Below are positions 42,959 to 48,846 of a stretch of 64,000 nucleotides of DNA, piece by piece (position 1 is the first letter of the stretch; each line of letters opens with the position of its first letter). The stretch is from an uncultured Tenacibaculum sp. Lineage in GTDB: Bacteria > Bacteroidota > Bacteroidia > Flavobacteriales > Flavobacteriaceae. The stretch lies in contig NZ_CANMMT010000001.1 in the NCBI RefSeq assembly GCF_947499065.1, positions 124,001 through 188,000 of the forward strand, in the 5' to 3' direction. A program made the translations under genes and the position numbers. Below the pieces are notes generated by a model. It was not told the origin of the DNA, ran no database searches, and saw only the letters and a program-made list of their open reading frames with translations.

Positions 42959-43930
42959 TTGGACATATTACAATATCAATCAGACTTTTTAAATTATTTA
43001 GAATCTCAAAAAATTGTTAGAGAACCAAAGAATCTTTACGAACCAATAGACTATATACTTCAATTAGGCGGTAAAAGAATTCGCCCTATTCTTACACTTA
43101 TTGCTTCTGATATTTTTTCTGGGAATTTCTCTCAAGCTATGCCAGCTGCTTTAGCTGTTGAAGTCTTTCATAACTTTACTTTAGTTCATGACGATATTAT
43201 GGACGACGCACCTCTAAGAAGAGGAAACGAAACTGTTCATGAAAAATGGGATATTAATACAGGAATTTTATCTGGAGATGCTATGCTTATTTTAGCATAT
43301 CAGTATTTTGAAAACTATCCTCCAGTTATTTTCCAAAAACTAGCTCAACTTTTTAGTAAAACTGCTCTTGAAGTTTGTGATGGACAACAATTAGATGTTG
43401 ATTTTGAAACCAGAAATGATGTTACTATTGAAGAATACATCAAAATGATTACTCTAAAAACTTCTGTTTTAGTTGCTGCAGCATTAAAAATGGGAGCTAT
43501 TGTTGCTGAAGCCGATGAAGAACAAGCACAACACTTATATAACTATGGTTTAAATTTAGGTATTGCCTTTCAATTACAAGACGATTATTTAGATACCTAC
43601 GGAGATCCTAAAACTTTTGGGAAACAAGTTGGTGGAGATATCATTGAAAACAAGAAAACTTTTCTTTATTTGAAAGCTTTAGAAGTGGCAAATGACGATG
43701 ATAAGCAGAAACTTTTTGCACTTTACAACGAAAATCAAAAAAATATTTCAGAAAAAATAAAGACAGTCACTAACATTTTTTCTGACAATAATATTCCTAA
43801 ACACACTCACGAACTTATTGAGTATTACACTAATAAGTCTTTTGAATGTTTAACTCACTTAAACATTAGTGAGGATGCTAAAGAGGGGCTACGCATGTTT
43901 GGTGAAAATTTAATGAACAGAAAAGTGTAA
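42959..43930 (+). CDS. Polyprenyl synthetase family protein
   Basis: A 323-residue trans-prenyltransferase that extends allylic diphosphates with isopentenyl diphosphate, probably to make the quinone side chain or another C25-C40 prenyl chain. The first Asp-rich motif DDIMDDAPLRRG (about residue 80) and the second, QLQDDYLDTYGD (about 200), are both intact, as is GGKRIRP at 36-42. The start is TTG at 42959: no in-frame ATG, GTG or later Met gives a family-like N terminus, and DILQYQSDFLNYL matches homologues. The start codon is unusual but the frame is certain. Confidence 0.92.
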   Translation: MDILQYQSDFLNYLESQKIVREPKNLYEPIDYILQLGGKRIRPILTLIASDIFSGNFSQAMPAALAVEVFHNFTLVHDDIMDDAPLRRGNETVHEKWDINTGILSGDAMLILAYQYFENYPPVIFQKLAQLFSKTALEVCDGQQLDVDFETRNDVTIEEYIKMITLKTSVLVAAALKMGAIVAEADEEQAQHLYNYGLNLGIAFQLQDDYLDTYGDPKTFGKQVGGDIIENKKTFLYLKALEVANDDDKQKLFALYNENQKNISEKIKTVTNIFSDNNIPKHTHELIEYYTNKSFECLTHLNISEDAKEGLRMFGENLMNRKV

Positions 43931-43934
43931 AAAA

Positions 43935-43966
43935 TTGCATTTTATTCAAAAAAGTTTTTATTTTTG
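43935..43966 (+). promoter_or_regulatory. tRNA promoter: TTG-N21-TATTTTTG
   Basis: TTG (43935-43937) and TATTTTTG (43959-43966) are 21 bp apart. The tRNA gene begins 16 nt after the box. Confidence 0.7.
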
Positions 43967-43981
43967 CATCCCAATTTAACC

Positions 43982-44055
43982 GGTCCTATAGCTCAGTTGG
44001 TTAGAGCACCTGACTCATAATCAGGGGGTCCATGGTTCGAGCCCATGTGGGACCA
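43982..44055 (+). tRNA. tRNA with CAT anticodon (elongator Met or Ile2)
   Basis: A 74-nt tRNA cloverleaf. The acceptor arm GGTCCTA pairs with TGGGACC. The D arm is GCTC-GAGC. The anticodon stem CCTGA/TCAGG encloses the loop CTCATAA, so the anticodon is CAT. The T arm is CATGG-TTCGAGC-CCATG, with discriminator A. CCA is not encoded. It has a good promoter and its own terminator. A CAT anticodon not in an initiator context can be elongator Met or Ile2 (lysidine); the sequence alone does not settle it. Its 3' half is the left end of the direct repeat that bounds the island. Confidence 0.95.
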
Positions 44056-44074
44056 CCTTTAAAGCTTCACTTTT
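44013..44074 (+). repeat. Left copy of 62-bp direct repeat (attachment-site-like)
   Basis: From the anticodon loop of the tRNA (ACTCATAATCAG...) through its 3' end to the loop of its terminator. It is identical over 62 bp to 46995-47056, 2,982 bp away. Similarity continues with mismatches for another 18 bp. Confidence 0.9.
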
Positions 44075-44088
44075 TGTGAAGCTTTTTT
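44061..44088 (+). terminator. Terminator of the intact tRNA
   Basis: A 10-bp perfect stem AAAGCTTCAC/GTGAAGCTTT with a TTTTT loop and a T run. Confidence 0.9.
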
Positions 44089-44216
44089 GTTTCTTAATAC
44101 TACTATAAAACAGCAACTTAGCCTAAATATCTCTTTTAAAAAAAACACCTTTTTTTTAACATCAATCAATCAAGTCAAAACGATAAAAAAAAAGGAATTT
44201 CATGGTGAAATTTCCA

Positions 44217-44238
44217 TTTTTTACGAATTTTTTACGAA
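44217..44238 (+). repeat. Two tandem TTTTTTACGAA 11-mers, left island end
   Basis: TTTTTTACGAA at 44217-44227 and again at 44228-44238, exactly one helical turn apart. A matching pair occurs at 46909-46930 near the right end in the same orientation. They may be arm-type recombinase sites. Confidence 0.5.
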
Positions 44239-44604
44239 TTTTTTTTGCCACACATCGTATTTCTTAACTCAGAAACTACTTTTTAACTCATTACTTAAGA
44301 ATTTTAATTTTGCTTCTTAAGACAACAACCATCTATTTATCAACTTGATATACTTAAAAATTAAATTTATACTTTCTAAAAAAGTATGAGTTCCTTTTTA
44401 AGCATGAGCCTCCTGATTAAATGTAAGGAAGTCATAGCTATTTTATTATCACAGGACAAATAAAGTCTTCCAAAATATTTTTCTTTTTTACAAGATTTTT
44501 TCATCAGTAAAATCAAGTAATAATATTGATATTTTAATATGTAAAATTTATATTTACAGAAAAGTATAAAATGTATTAATACATTGATTATACACCCATA
44601 TAGT

Positions 44605-44625
44605 TGTATAATGATGTATTATACA
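44605..44625. repeat. TGTATAAT hairpin just upstream of cassette 1
   Basis: TGTATAAT (44605-44612) and ATTATACA (44618-44625) pair perfectly around GATGT. With GTTAGCC 14 nt later, it stands where the outer half of an attC-like or attI-like site would be, but it lacks a matching GGCTAAC on the left. Confidence 0.4.
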
Positions 44626-44638
44626 CGTATATAAACAA

Positions 44639-44645
44639 GTTAGCC
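44639..44645 (+). repeat. GTTAGCC boundary of cassette 1
   Basis: GTTAGCC followed after 5 nt by the ATG of the first island gene. The same heptamer ends the palindromic site between the two genes, and its complement GGCTAAC follows each stop codon. Confidence 0.55.
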
Positions 44646-44650
44646 TCCAT

Positions 44651-45670
44651 ATGAATAACTGCCTCATTTGCAATATAAATCCTGCTGATAAAACAGGTTC
44701 TCACATAATTCCACATTTTTTATTAAAGCGAATTGATAATGAAGAAGGCTCAAAAAAAAGAGACAAAGAAGTGGGATTCTTATTATCTGAATTTCATCCA
44801 TCTTCATATTTTGGAAGAGCAACAAAACCAGAAACACTTGAGAAAGTTTATGGAGAAGTTACTGAAGAAAGAATTGAGCAAAATGAGATTCCTTTAGTCG
44901 AAGATAATATTTTTTGTAGTACTTGTGAAAAAAGACTTGGCGAAATTGAAAGTGCATATGCTAATACTTTAAAAAATGGTAGCGAACCAAATAGTAACTA
45001 TCAGAATTTAGAAGATTCTTTCTTAGCATTTATTTTTTGGACATCTATTGTTTGGAGACTCTCGATTGCACAAAAAAGTGGATTTAAACTTAATGCATCT
45101 GATGAAGAAAAACTACAAATAGTTTTATCACAATTTCTTTCAATCGAAAATTATGATTTAGATAATTTAAAGAAAGAAGGAATATTAGAGAACATTTCTT
45201 ATAAAATTTTGAGGTCAATAAATTATTCCGATGAAAAATCAACGGTTTTATTTTGCCATCCAGATATTCAAAACCCATATTTCTTTGTTATTGACGAATT
45301 TATTTTAGTTTTCTCAATTGAGAAAACTAAAAACCAAACGGGATTTGAATCTATAGATGAACAACTAAACAATGTAGAAATGAATACTGCTTTTGATGGA
45401 GAAATGATTAGAAGTGTTGAACCTAAAATCATTGACGGAATTCAAGAATATTTTTACTCTGAATTATCAAAAAGGTATCTTCTAAATTTGAGTAAAGAAA
45501 TAGACATTATCCATCGAAAACTTGGAGGAAGAGGACAAATACCAATGCCTATAAAAGAAGAAATCGCTAAAAAAATCATCAATGATGATGACCAACCTTC
45601 TGGAGTTAAATATACATTAAAGCATAAAGCGAAAATAATATTTGAAGTCCTGAAAAAATACGGTGGCTAA
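44651..45670 (+). CDS. Cassette 1: four-cysteine SHIIP protein of unknown function
   Basis: A 339-residue soluble protein. CLIC (residues 4-7), a His in GSHIIPHFLLKR (18) and a second CSTC (89-92, in IFCSTCEKRLGEIES) form a likely zinc-binding treble clef of the kind seen in HNH-like proteins. The catalytic HNH residues are not obvious, so nuclease activity is only a possibility. The rest is mixed helix and strand without a recognised domain. ATG 44651 lies 5 nt after GTTAGCC, and the stop codon is inside GGCTAAC, so the gene fills its cassette almost edge to edge. No promoter box is seen upstream. Confidence 0.7.
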   Translation: MNNCLICNINPADKTGSHIIPHFLLKRIDNEEGSKKRDKEVGFLLSEFHPSSYFGRATKPETLEKVYGEVTEERIEQNEIPLVEDNIFCSTCEKRLGEIESAYANTLKNGSEPNSNYQNLEDSFLAFIFWTSIVWRLSIAQKSGFKLNASDEEKLQIVLSQFLSIENYDLDNLKKEGILENISYKILRSINYSDEKSTVLFCHPDIQNPYFFVIDEFILVFSIEKTKNQTGFESIDEQLNNVEMNTAFDGEMIRSVEPKIIDGIQEYFYSELSKRYLLNLSKEIDIIHRKLGGRGQIPMPIKEEIAKKIINDDDQPSGVKYTLKHKAKIIFEVLKKYGG

Positions 45671-45798
45671 CACCGTGTAAACGCAATAATGGCTGAATTT
45701 TCTAATCGGAAATTCCAACCTTTTTAATAAATTAGTTGCGTCAGCGGAAAGTACTCGCGCACTTTCCCATTACTGACGCTTACACAAAACCGTTAGCC
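45665..45798. repeat. attC-like palindromic site 1
   Basis: A 134-bp site. The outer arms are GGCTAAC (45665-45671) and GTTAGCC (45792-45798). Separated from these by unequal spacers, the inner arms GTGTAA-A-CGC and GCG/GC-TTACAC pair with one mismatched base. The centre carries a further hairpin: GCGTCAG (45738-45744) with CTGACGC (45773-45779), and within it GGAAAGT (45746-45752) with ACTTTCC (45761-45767). Two nested stems with asymmetric spacers and AAC/GTT ends are the plan of integron attC sites, although the outer heptamer differs from the RYYYAAC/GTTRRRY consensus. Confidence 0.6.
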
Positions 45799-45819
45799 TT
45801 AATTAGAGAAAAACTAAAA

Positions 45820-46758
45820 ATGATATTCAATAATAGAAAAAGAAAACAAGCGGTAAAAGACTTTTTTGATTATGTAGAATCTGAATTATTAACTAATGAA
45901 GAAGATTCAGATGTCATTGATGGGATAAAAAAACAGCTTAAAAGCGGACTTGAACTAATAGAAAATAATGAATGGGGAATTGCTTTTGAAAACCTTTCAT
46001 CAGAATTAGTTGATAATTACTTTATAGTCGACAGAAAAGGGAATGACTTGGTTAAAAAAGTAATTAAACTCTGTAAATTAAATAAAAAATGGGAATTTGA
46101 TTTAAGGAGAATAAATTCACTTGGCTACAAAATGGGAAGTTGGAAACTAACTGACTCTGAAAAGTTAGCTAAAGAAAATAAATACACGTTTTACAAACCA
46201 AGCAGAGAGATATTAAGAAATCTTAAGGTGGGTAATATTGTGAAACTCACATTTGAATTTGAATCTTCTAATTCTGAACATCCAGGAGCAGAAAGAATGT
46301 GGGTCGAAATTACAGAAATTAATAATGGAAAGTTTAAAGGAACTTTAGACAATCATCCATTTTACCTTCACGAATTATATGCAGGAGACGAAATAGAATT
46401 CGAGTATAAACATGTAATTGATCATGATTTAGGATTATCCGAGCCCAATTTGGTAGACAAATATTATGATAGATGCTTTGCTACAAATAAAGTATTGTAT
46501 GAAAATGCACCTATAAATTATATGTATAGAGAAGAGCCAATAGAAAAGGATGAAAATAGGGACTATATAGATACTGGTTGGAGAATATTGTCAGGTGATG
46601 AGTCCGATGAATATATGGAAGATGAAGACAATATTAGTTTAGTTTCAATTGGTTCAGTTTTATCAAGAGATGATTCTTTTATTCACCTACTCGATTCTGA
46701 AATTGGAACAAGTTTTGAGCGAAATGAAAATGGAATATTTGAACAAATTAATGAATAA
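45820..46758 (+). CDS. Cassette 2: DUF2314 + DUF2185/Imm33-like protein
   Basis: A 312-residue soluble protein. The start is ATG 45820 (MIFNNRKRKQAVKDFF), because the open frame upstream runs through the palindromic site. An N-terminal helical part is followed by a DUF2314-like domain (about 125-205: VGNIVKLTFEFE, ERMWVEITEINNGKFKGTLD, GDEIEFEYKHVID). The C-terminal segment (about 245-312) shows DTGWRILSGDESDEYMED and FIHLLDSEIGTSFERNENG, which is the pattern of DUF2185/Imm33 immunity-type domains. By family, a role as an immunity or toxin-neutralising protein is suggested, but no toxin is adjacent. The stop lies 8 nt before GGCTAAC of site 2. Confidence 0.65.
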   Translation: MIFNNRKRKQAVKDFFDYVESELLTNEEDSDVIDGIKKQLKSGLELIENNEWGIAFENLSSELVDNYFIVDRKGNDLVKKVIKLCKLNKKWEFDLRRINSLGYKMGSWKLTDSEKLAKENKYTFYKPSREILRNLKVGNIVKLTFEFESSNSEHPGAERMWVEITEINNGKFKGTLDNHPFYLHELYAGDEIEFEYKHVIDHDLGLSEPNLVDKYYDRCFATNKVLYENAPINYMYREEPIEKDENRDYIDTGWRILSGDESDEYMEDEDNISLVSIGSVLSRDDSFIHLLDSEIGTSFERNENGIFEQINE

Positions 46759-46765
46759 TCACAAA

Positions 46766-46816
46766 GGCTAACAACACCTAAACTGCATTAAAACGCAGCT
46801 TAGCCAAAACGTTACC
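46766..46816. repeat. attC-like palindromic site 2
   Basis: A 51-bp site after cassette 2. The outer arms are GGCTAAC (46766-46772) and GTTACC (46811-46816, one base shorter). The inner arms TAA-A-CTGC and GCAG-C-TTA pair with one mismatch at the same place as in site 1. The loop is only 8 nt, so this is a short version of the same structure. Confidence 0.55.
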
Positions 46817-46908
46817 AAACATAACTACTCATACGAATATTAGCAAACGTAATTTATTTAAATAAAAAAGCACAACAAATTGATTATAAAACAACTAATA
46901 TCATCAAT

Positions 46909-46930
46909 TTTTTTACGAATTTTTTACAAA
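46909..46930 (+). repeat. TTTTTTACGAA/TTTTTTACAAA tandem 11-mers, right island end
   Basis: TTTTTTACGAA (46909-46919) and TTTTTTACAAA (46920-46930) repeat the left-end pair with one base changed, in the same orientation. Confidence 0.5.
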
Positions 46931-46994
46931 TTTCATTTCCGATAAAAACCATAAACCACTAAAAACAAACACATTACACCCTGAAATAATAATT

Positions 46995-47056
46995 ACTCAT
47001 AATCAGGGGGTCCATGGTTCGAGCCCATGTGGGACCACCTTTAAAGCTTCACTTTT
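46995..47056 (+). repeat. Right copy of 62-bp direct repeat; tRNA 3' fragment
   Basis: Identical to 44013-44074. The first 43 nt (46995-47037) are the 3' part of the tRNA from the anticodon loop onward. No 5' half precedes it, so it is not a functional tRNA. Confidence 0.9.
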
Positions 47057-47070
47057 AGTGAGGCTTTTTT
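47043..47070 (+). terminator. Displaced tRNA terminator at right junction
   Basis: AAAGCTTCAC pairs with GTGAGGCTTT through one G-U pair, followed by a T run. It is a slightly diverged copy of the terminator at 44061. Confidence 0.8.
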
Positions 47071-47145
47071 GTTTTTAAGTGTTAAACAGACAACAATTCA
47101 CCTTAACTTTTCCTTTTACAGAATAAGATTTATTTAACACTCTTT

Positions 47146-47153
47146 TATTTTTG
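47146..47153 (+). promoter_or_regulatory. -7 box (TATTTTTG)
   Basis: TATTTTTG ends 53 nt before the ATG at 47207. It drives the secreted NTF2-like gene and probably the DinB-like gene after it. Confidence 0.5.
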
Positions 47154-47206
47154 TATTCGTTAAATTGGTTGCCCTAAACACACAATTACCTTACACAAAT
47201 TCTTTT

Positions 47207-47662
47207 ATGAGAATATTCTTTTCATCTTTTTTGATTCTATGGACATTAAATCAAGTCGTTGCACAAAATGCAACAAAAGCACATAAAGACTCACTAAACA
47301 CTATAATTCAGAAATACTATGATTTAAACCTAAAAGTATTTCAAGCCAATTCAAAAATTGAAGATATCGATAAAGTTTTTGAACTTTTCTCTTACGATTT
47401 CACTTATATACATCCAAAATACGGAGGCACCTATACCCGTAAAGATTTATACAATGGATATATTAAAAATCAAAAAAATGGTGGTTACAACGGGGAAGAA
47501 ACAGCTGTAAAAATTATAAATAGAATAACTGGTTTAAACGCTGTAGTTGTCCATAGAAGCTATGTTATTAGTAAAAACGGTGAACTTAAAGATGAAAATC
47601 CAAAAATGACGCTTTTTGAGTTTAAAAAAGGAAAAATTTTTAGAATATTTGAATATTGGTAA
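47207..47662 (+). CDS. Secreted NTF2-like (DUF4440/SnoaL-type) protein
   Basis: A 151-residue exported protein. ATG 47207 begins the signal peptide MRIFFSSFLILWTLNQVVAQ; the frame extends 42 nt upstream to a TTG that I do not use. The mature part has a helix (SLNTIIQKYYDLNLKVF), then the cone-shaped NTF2-like pattern with FSYDFTYIHPKYGGTYTRKDLYNGY and a strand pair ending FKKGKIFRIFEYW. No catalytic residues can be named. The next gene starts 41 nt later and the pair may be co-transcribed. Confidence 0.7.
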   Translation: MRIFFSSFLILWTLNQVVAQNATKAHKDSLNTIIQKYYDLNLKVFQANSKIEDIDKVFELFSYDFTYIHPKYGGTYTRKDLYNGYIKNQKNGGYNGEETAVKIINRITGLNAVVVHRSYVISKNGELKDENPKMTLFEFKKGKIFRIFEYW

Positions 47663-47703
47663 TTACAAAAGCAAAAAACACTGTACATCTAACAATAAAT
47701 TTC

Positions 47704-48363
47704 ATGAAAAAACTACAAGAAAACACTAACCGTAGAGACTTTATTAAAAAATCATCTTTATTTACCCTCGGAGCAGGTAGTTTATTAGCATTTCCACAAG
47801 ACATTTCAGCAGCCCCTCTAATGAGTTATTCAGACGACATTAATGTTATTGGTCCTAAAAAAGGCTTTACTCCTCAAATAGGAACACTTGTTTCTATGAT
47901 GGACTGGATGCGAATGGTAATATTAATGCCAGTAAAAGGAATGAGTGTAAGTGATTTGGATTTTTTAGTTGATGATAAAGCCAATTCAATTGGTGCAATG
48001 CTATGGCATTTGGCTGCTACAGAAAGATTTTATCAAATCCATACATTTGAAGGAAGAAAATGGGGTGATTGGGACCAGGAAGATAAAGATAACTGGAGCA
48101 TTGCTTCAAGACTTGGCGATAAAGCTCGTAAAAAGATCAAAGGAAACAACTTAGAATTCTATCTTGAAAAGCTAGAAAAAGTAAGAGAGCATACGCTTAA
48201 AGAATTTGCAAAACGTGATGATGAATGGCTAATGAAAATAGACAAAAACTGGCCATGGGGACCAACAAATAATTACTGTAAATGGTTTCACGTGTGTGAA
48301 CATGAATCAAATCATAATGGGCAATTTAAATTTATAAAAAGTAGACTTCCTTCTAAAAAGTAA
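47704..48363 (+). CDS. Tat-exported DinB-like protein
   Basis: A 219-residue protein with a twin-arginine signal: NRRDFIKKSSLFTLGAGSLLAFP. The start at ATG 47704 is chosen because it begins this signal. The mature domain is a DinB/YfiT-like four-helix bundle with putative metal ligands in IGAMLWHLAATERF, and HVCEHESNHNGQ near the C terminus, giving a His triad. DinB-like proteins are usually cytoplasmic thiol transferases or hydrolases; a Tat-exported one suggests that the metal is loaded before export. The substrate is unknown. Confidence 0.75.
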   Translation: MKKLQENTNRRDFIKKSSLFTLGAGSLLAFPQDISAAPLMSYSDDINVIGPKKGFTPQIGTLVSMMDWMRMVILMPVKGMSVSDLDFLVDDKANSIGAMLWHLAATERFYQIHTFEGRKWGDWDQEDKDNWSIASRLGDKARKKIKGNNLEFYLEKLEKVREHTLKEFAKRDDEWLMKIDKNWPWGPTNNYCKWFHVCEHESNHNGQFKFIKSRLPSKK

Positions 48364-48590
48364 AAACTGATTTTACAAAAAACACTCAACAAACAACAAT
48401 TGTTCTTTTCACGCTTTTTTTCATCAAAATATCATCATCTAATCGATTAAAAAGAAGATAAAAAAGCAACTATTTTTAATAAAAAGAGTGTTATTAGACT
48501 AAAAAACTTGTTCTATATTCAATAGAATTGTATAAAATAAGTCTTTGAATTTGTCCTTCAGATAAAACTATATCCACATAAAATTACACA

Positions 48591-48620
48591 AAAGCTTTAC
48601 TAGTTCTAGTAAAGCTTTTT
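48591..48620 (+). terminator. Free-standing Rho-independent terminator
   Basis: A 13-bp perfect stem (AAAGCTTTACTAG with CTAGTAAAGCTTT), a 2-nt apparent loop and a T run. Confidence 0.8.
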
Positions 48621-48811
48621 AACAATCATAGAGAACTACAAATAAACATATTACACATAAAAGAATTTATTTTCTTCATAAAAAACTGTAGTCTAAATCC
48701 AAACATTTTAAAGGTATATGTTTAATATAAAACATTTACCTCTTCCAACTATCTTAAAAATTTTAACATTATTTTTTTTAAAATAAGTTTTTTCTGAACT
48801 GGATAAAAGAA

Positions 48812-48819
48812 TACATTTG
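48812..48819 (+). promoter_or_regulatory. -7 box (TACATTTG) of the SusC operon
   Basis: TACATTTG ends 27 nt before the ATG of the SusC-like receptor. Confidence 0.55.
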
Positions 48820-48846
48820 CAACTTATTTTTATTTAATCTAAATAA

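Larger units (their letters stand above)
44056..44650 (+). other. 595-bp non-coding left end of the island
   Basis: No credible gene is seen. It holds the tRNA terminator (44061-44088), a GGAATTTCA/GTGAAATTTCC dyad (44194-44215), two tandem TTTTTTACGAA 11-mers (44217-44238), a TGTATAAT/ATTATACA hairpin (44605-44625), and GTTAGCC (44639-44645) just before the first cassette gene. The rest is AT-rich with no clear signal. Confidence 0.6.
44013..47056 (+). mobile_element. tRNA-integrated island of 2,982 bp without an integrase
   Basis: The stretch between the two 62-bp repeats has the standard form of an element integrated into the 3' end of a tRNA gene. The left copy restores an intact tRNA and the right copy is the displaced 3' fragment with the old terminator. 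It holds two genes in cassette form (44651 and 45820), both on the plus strand, with no promoter-like box before either. No tyrosine or serine recombinase, transposase or phage gene is inside. It may be a remnant, or a passenger mobilised by an integrase elsewhere. Tandem TTTTTTACGAA 11-mers lie about 145 bp inside the left repeat and 65 bp inside the right one. Confidence 0.75.
46759..47206 (+). other. 448-bp non-coding right end of the island and junction
   Basis: No gene is seen. It holds attC-like site 2 (46766-46816), the second TTTTTTACGAA pair (46909-46930), the right copy of the direct repeat with the tRNA fragment (46995-47056), its terminator (47043-47070) and a -7 box (47146-47153) for the next gene. 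Confidence 0.6.
48364..48846 (+). other. 483-bp intergenic stretch
   Basis: No gene is seen. It contains a free-standing terminator (48591-48620) about 230 nt after the previous stop codon, and the -7 box of the SusC gene (48812-48819). The long gap before the terminator could be a 3' UTR or hold a small RNA, but no internal promoter box with correct spacing is visible. Confidence 0.5.

Noticed and set aside
44087..44320. Possible 77-residue ORF downstream of the tRNA
   Set aside because: It begins in the tRNA terminator's T run at a TTG, has low-complexity Phe/Lys/Asn content and no ribosome-site or promoter signal, and crosses the TTTTTTACGAA repeats. It looks like chance reading of AT-rich DNA.
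45736..45819. Longer N terminus for the second island gene from TTG 45736
   Set aside because: The added residues are translated from the palindromic attC-like site. A good ATG at 45820 starts a normal charged N terminus.
46995..47037. Second tRNA gene
   Set aside because: Only the 3' part from the anticodon loop is present and the 5' acceptor and D arm are missing. It is the displaced fragment of an integration event.
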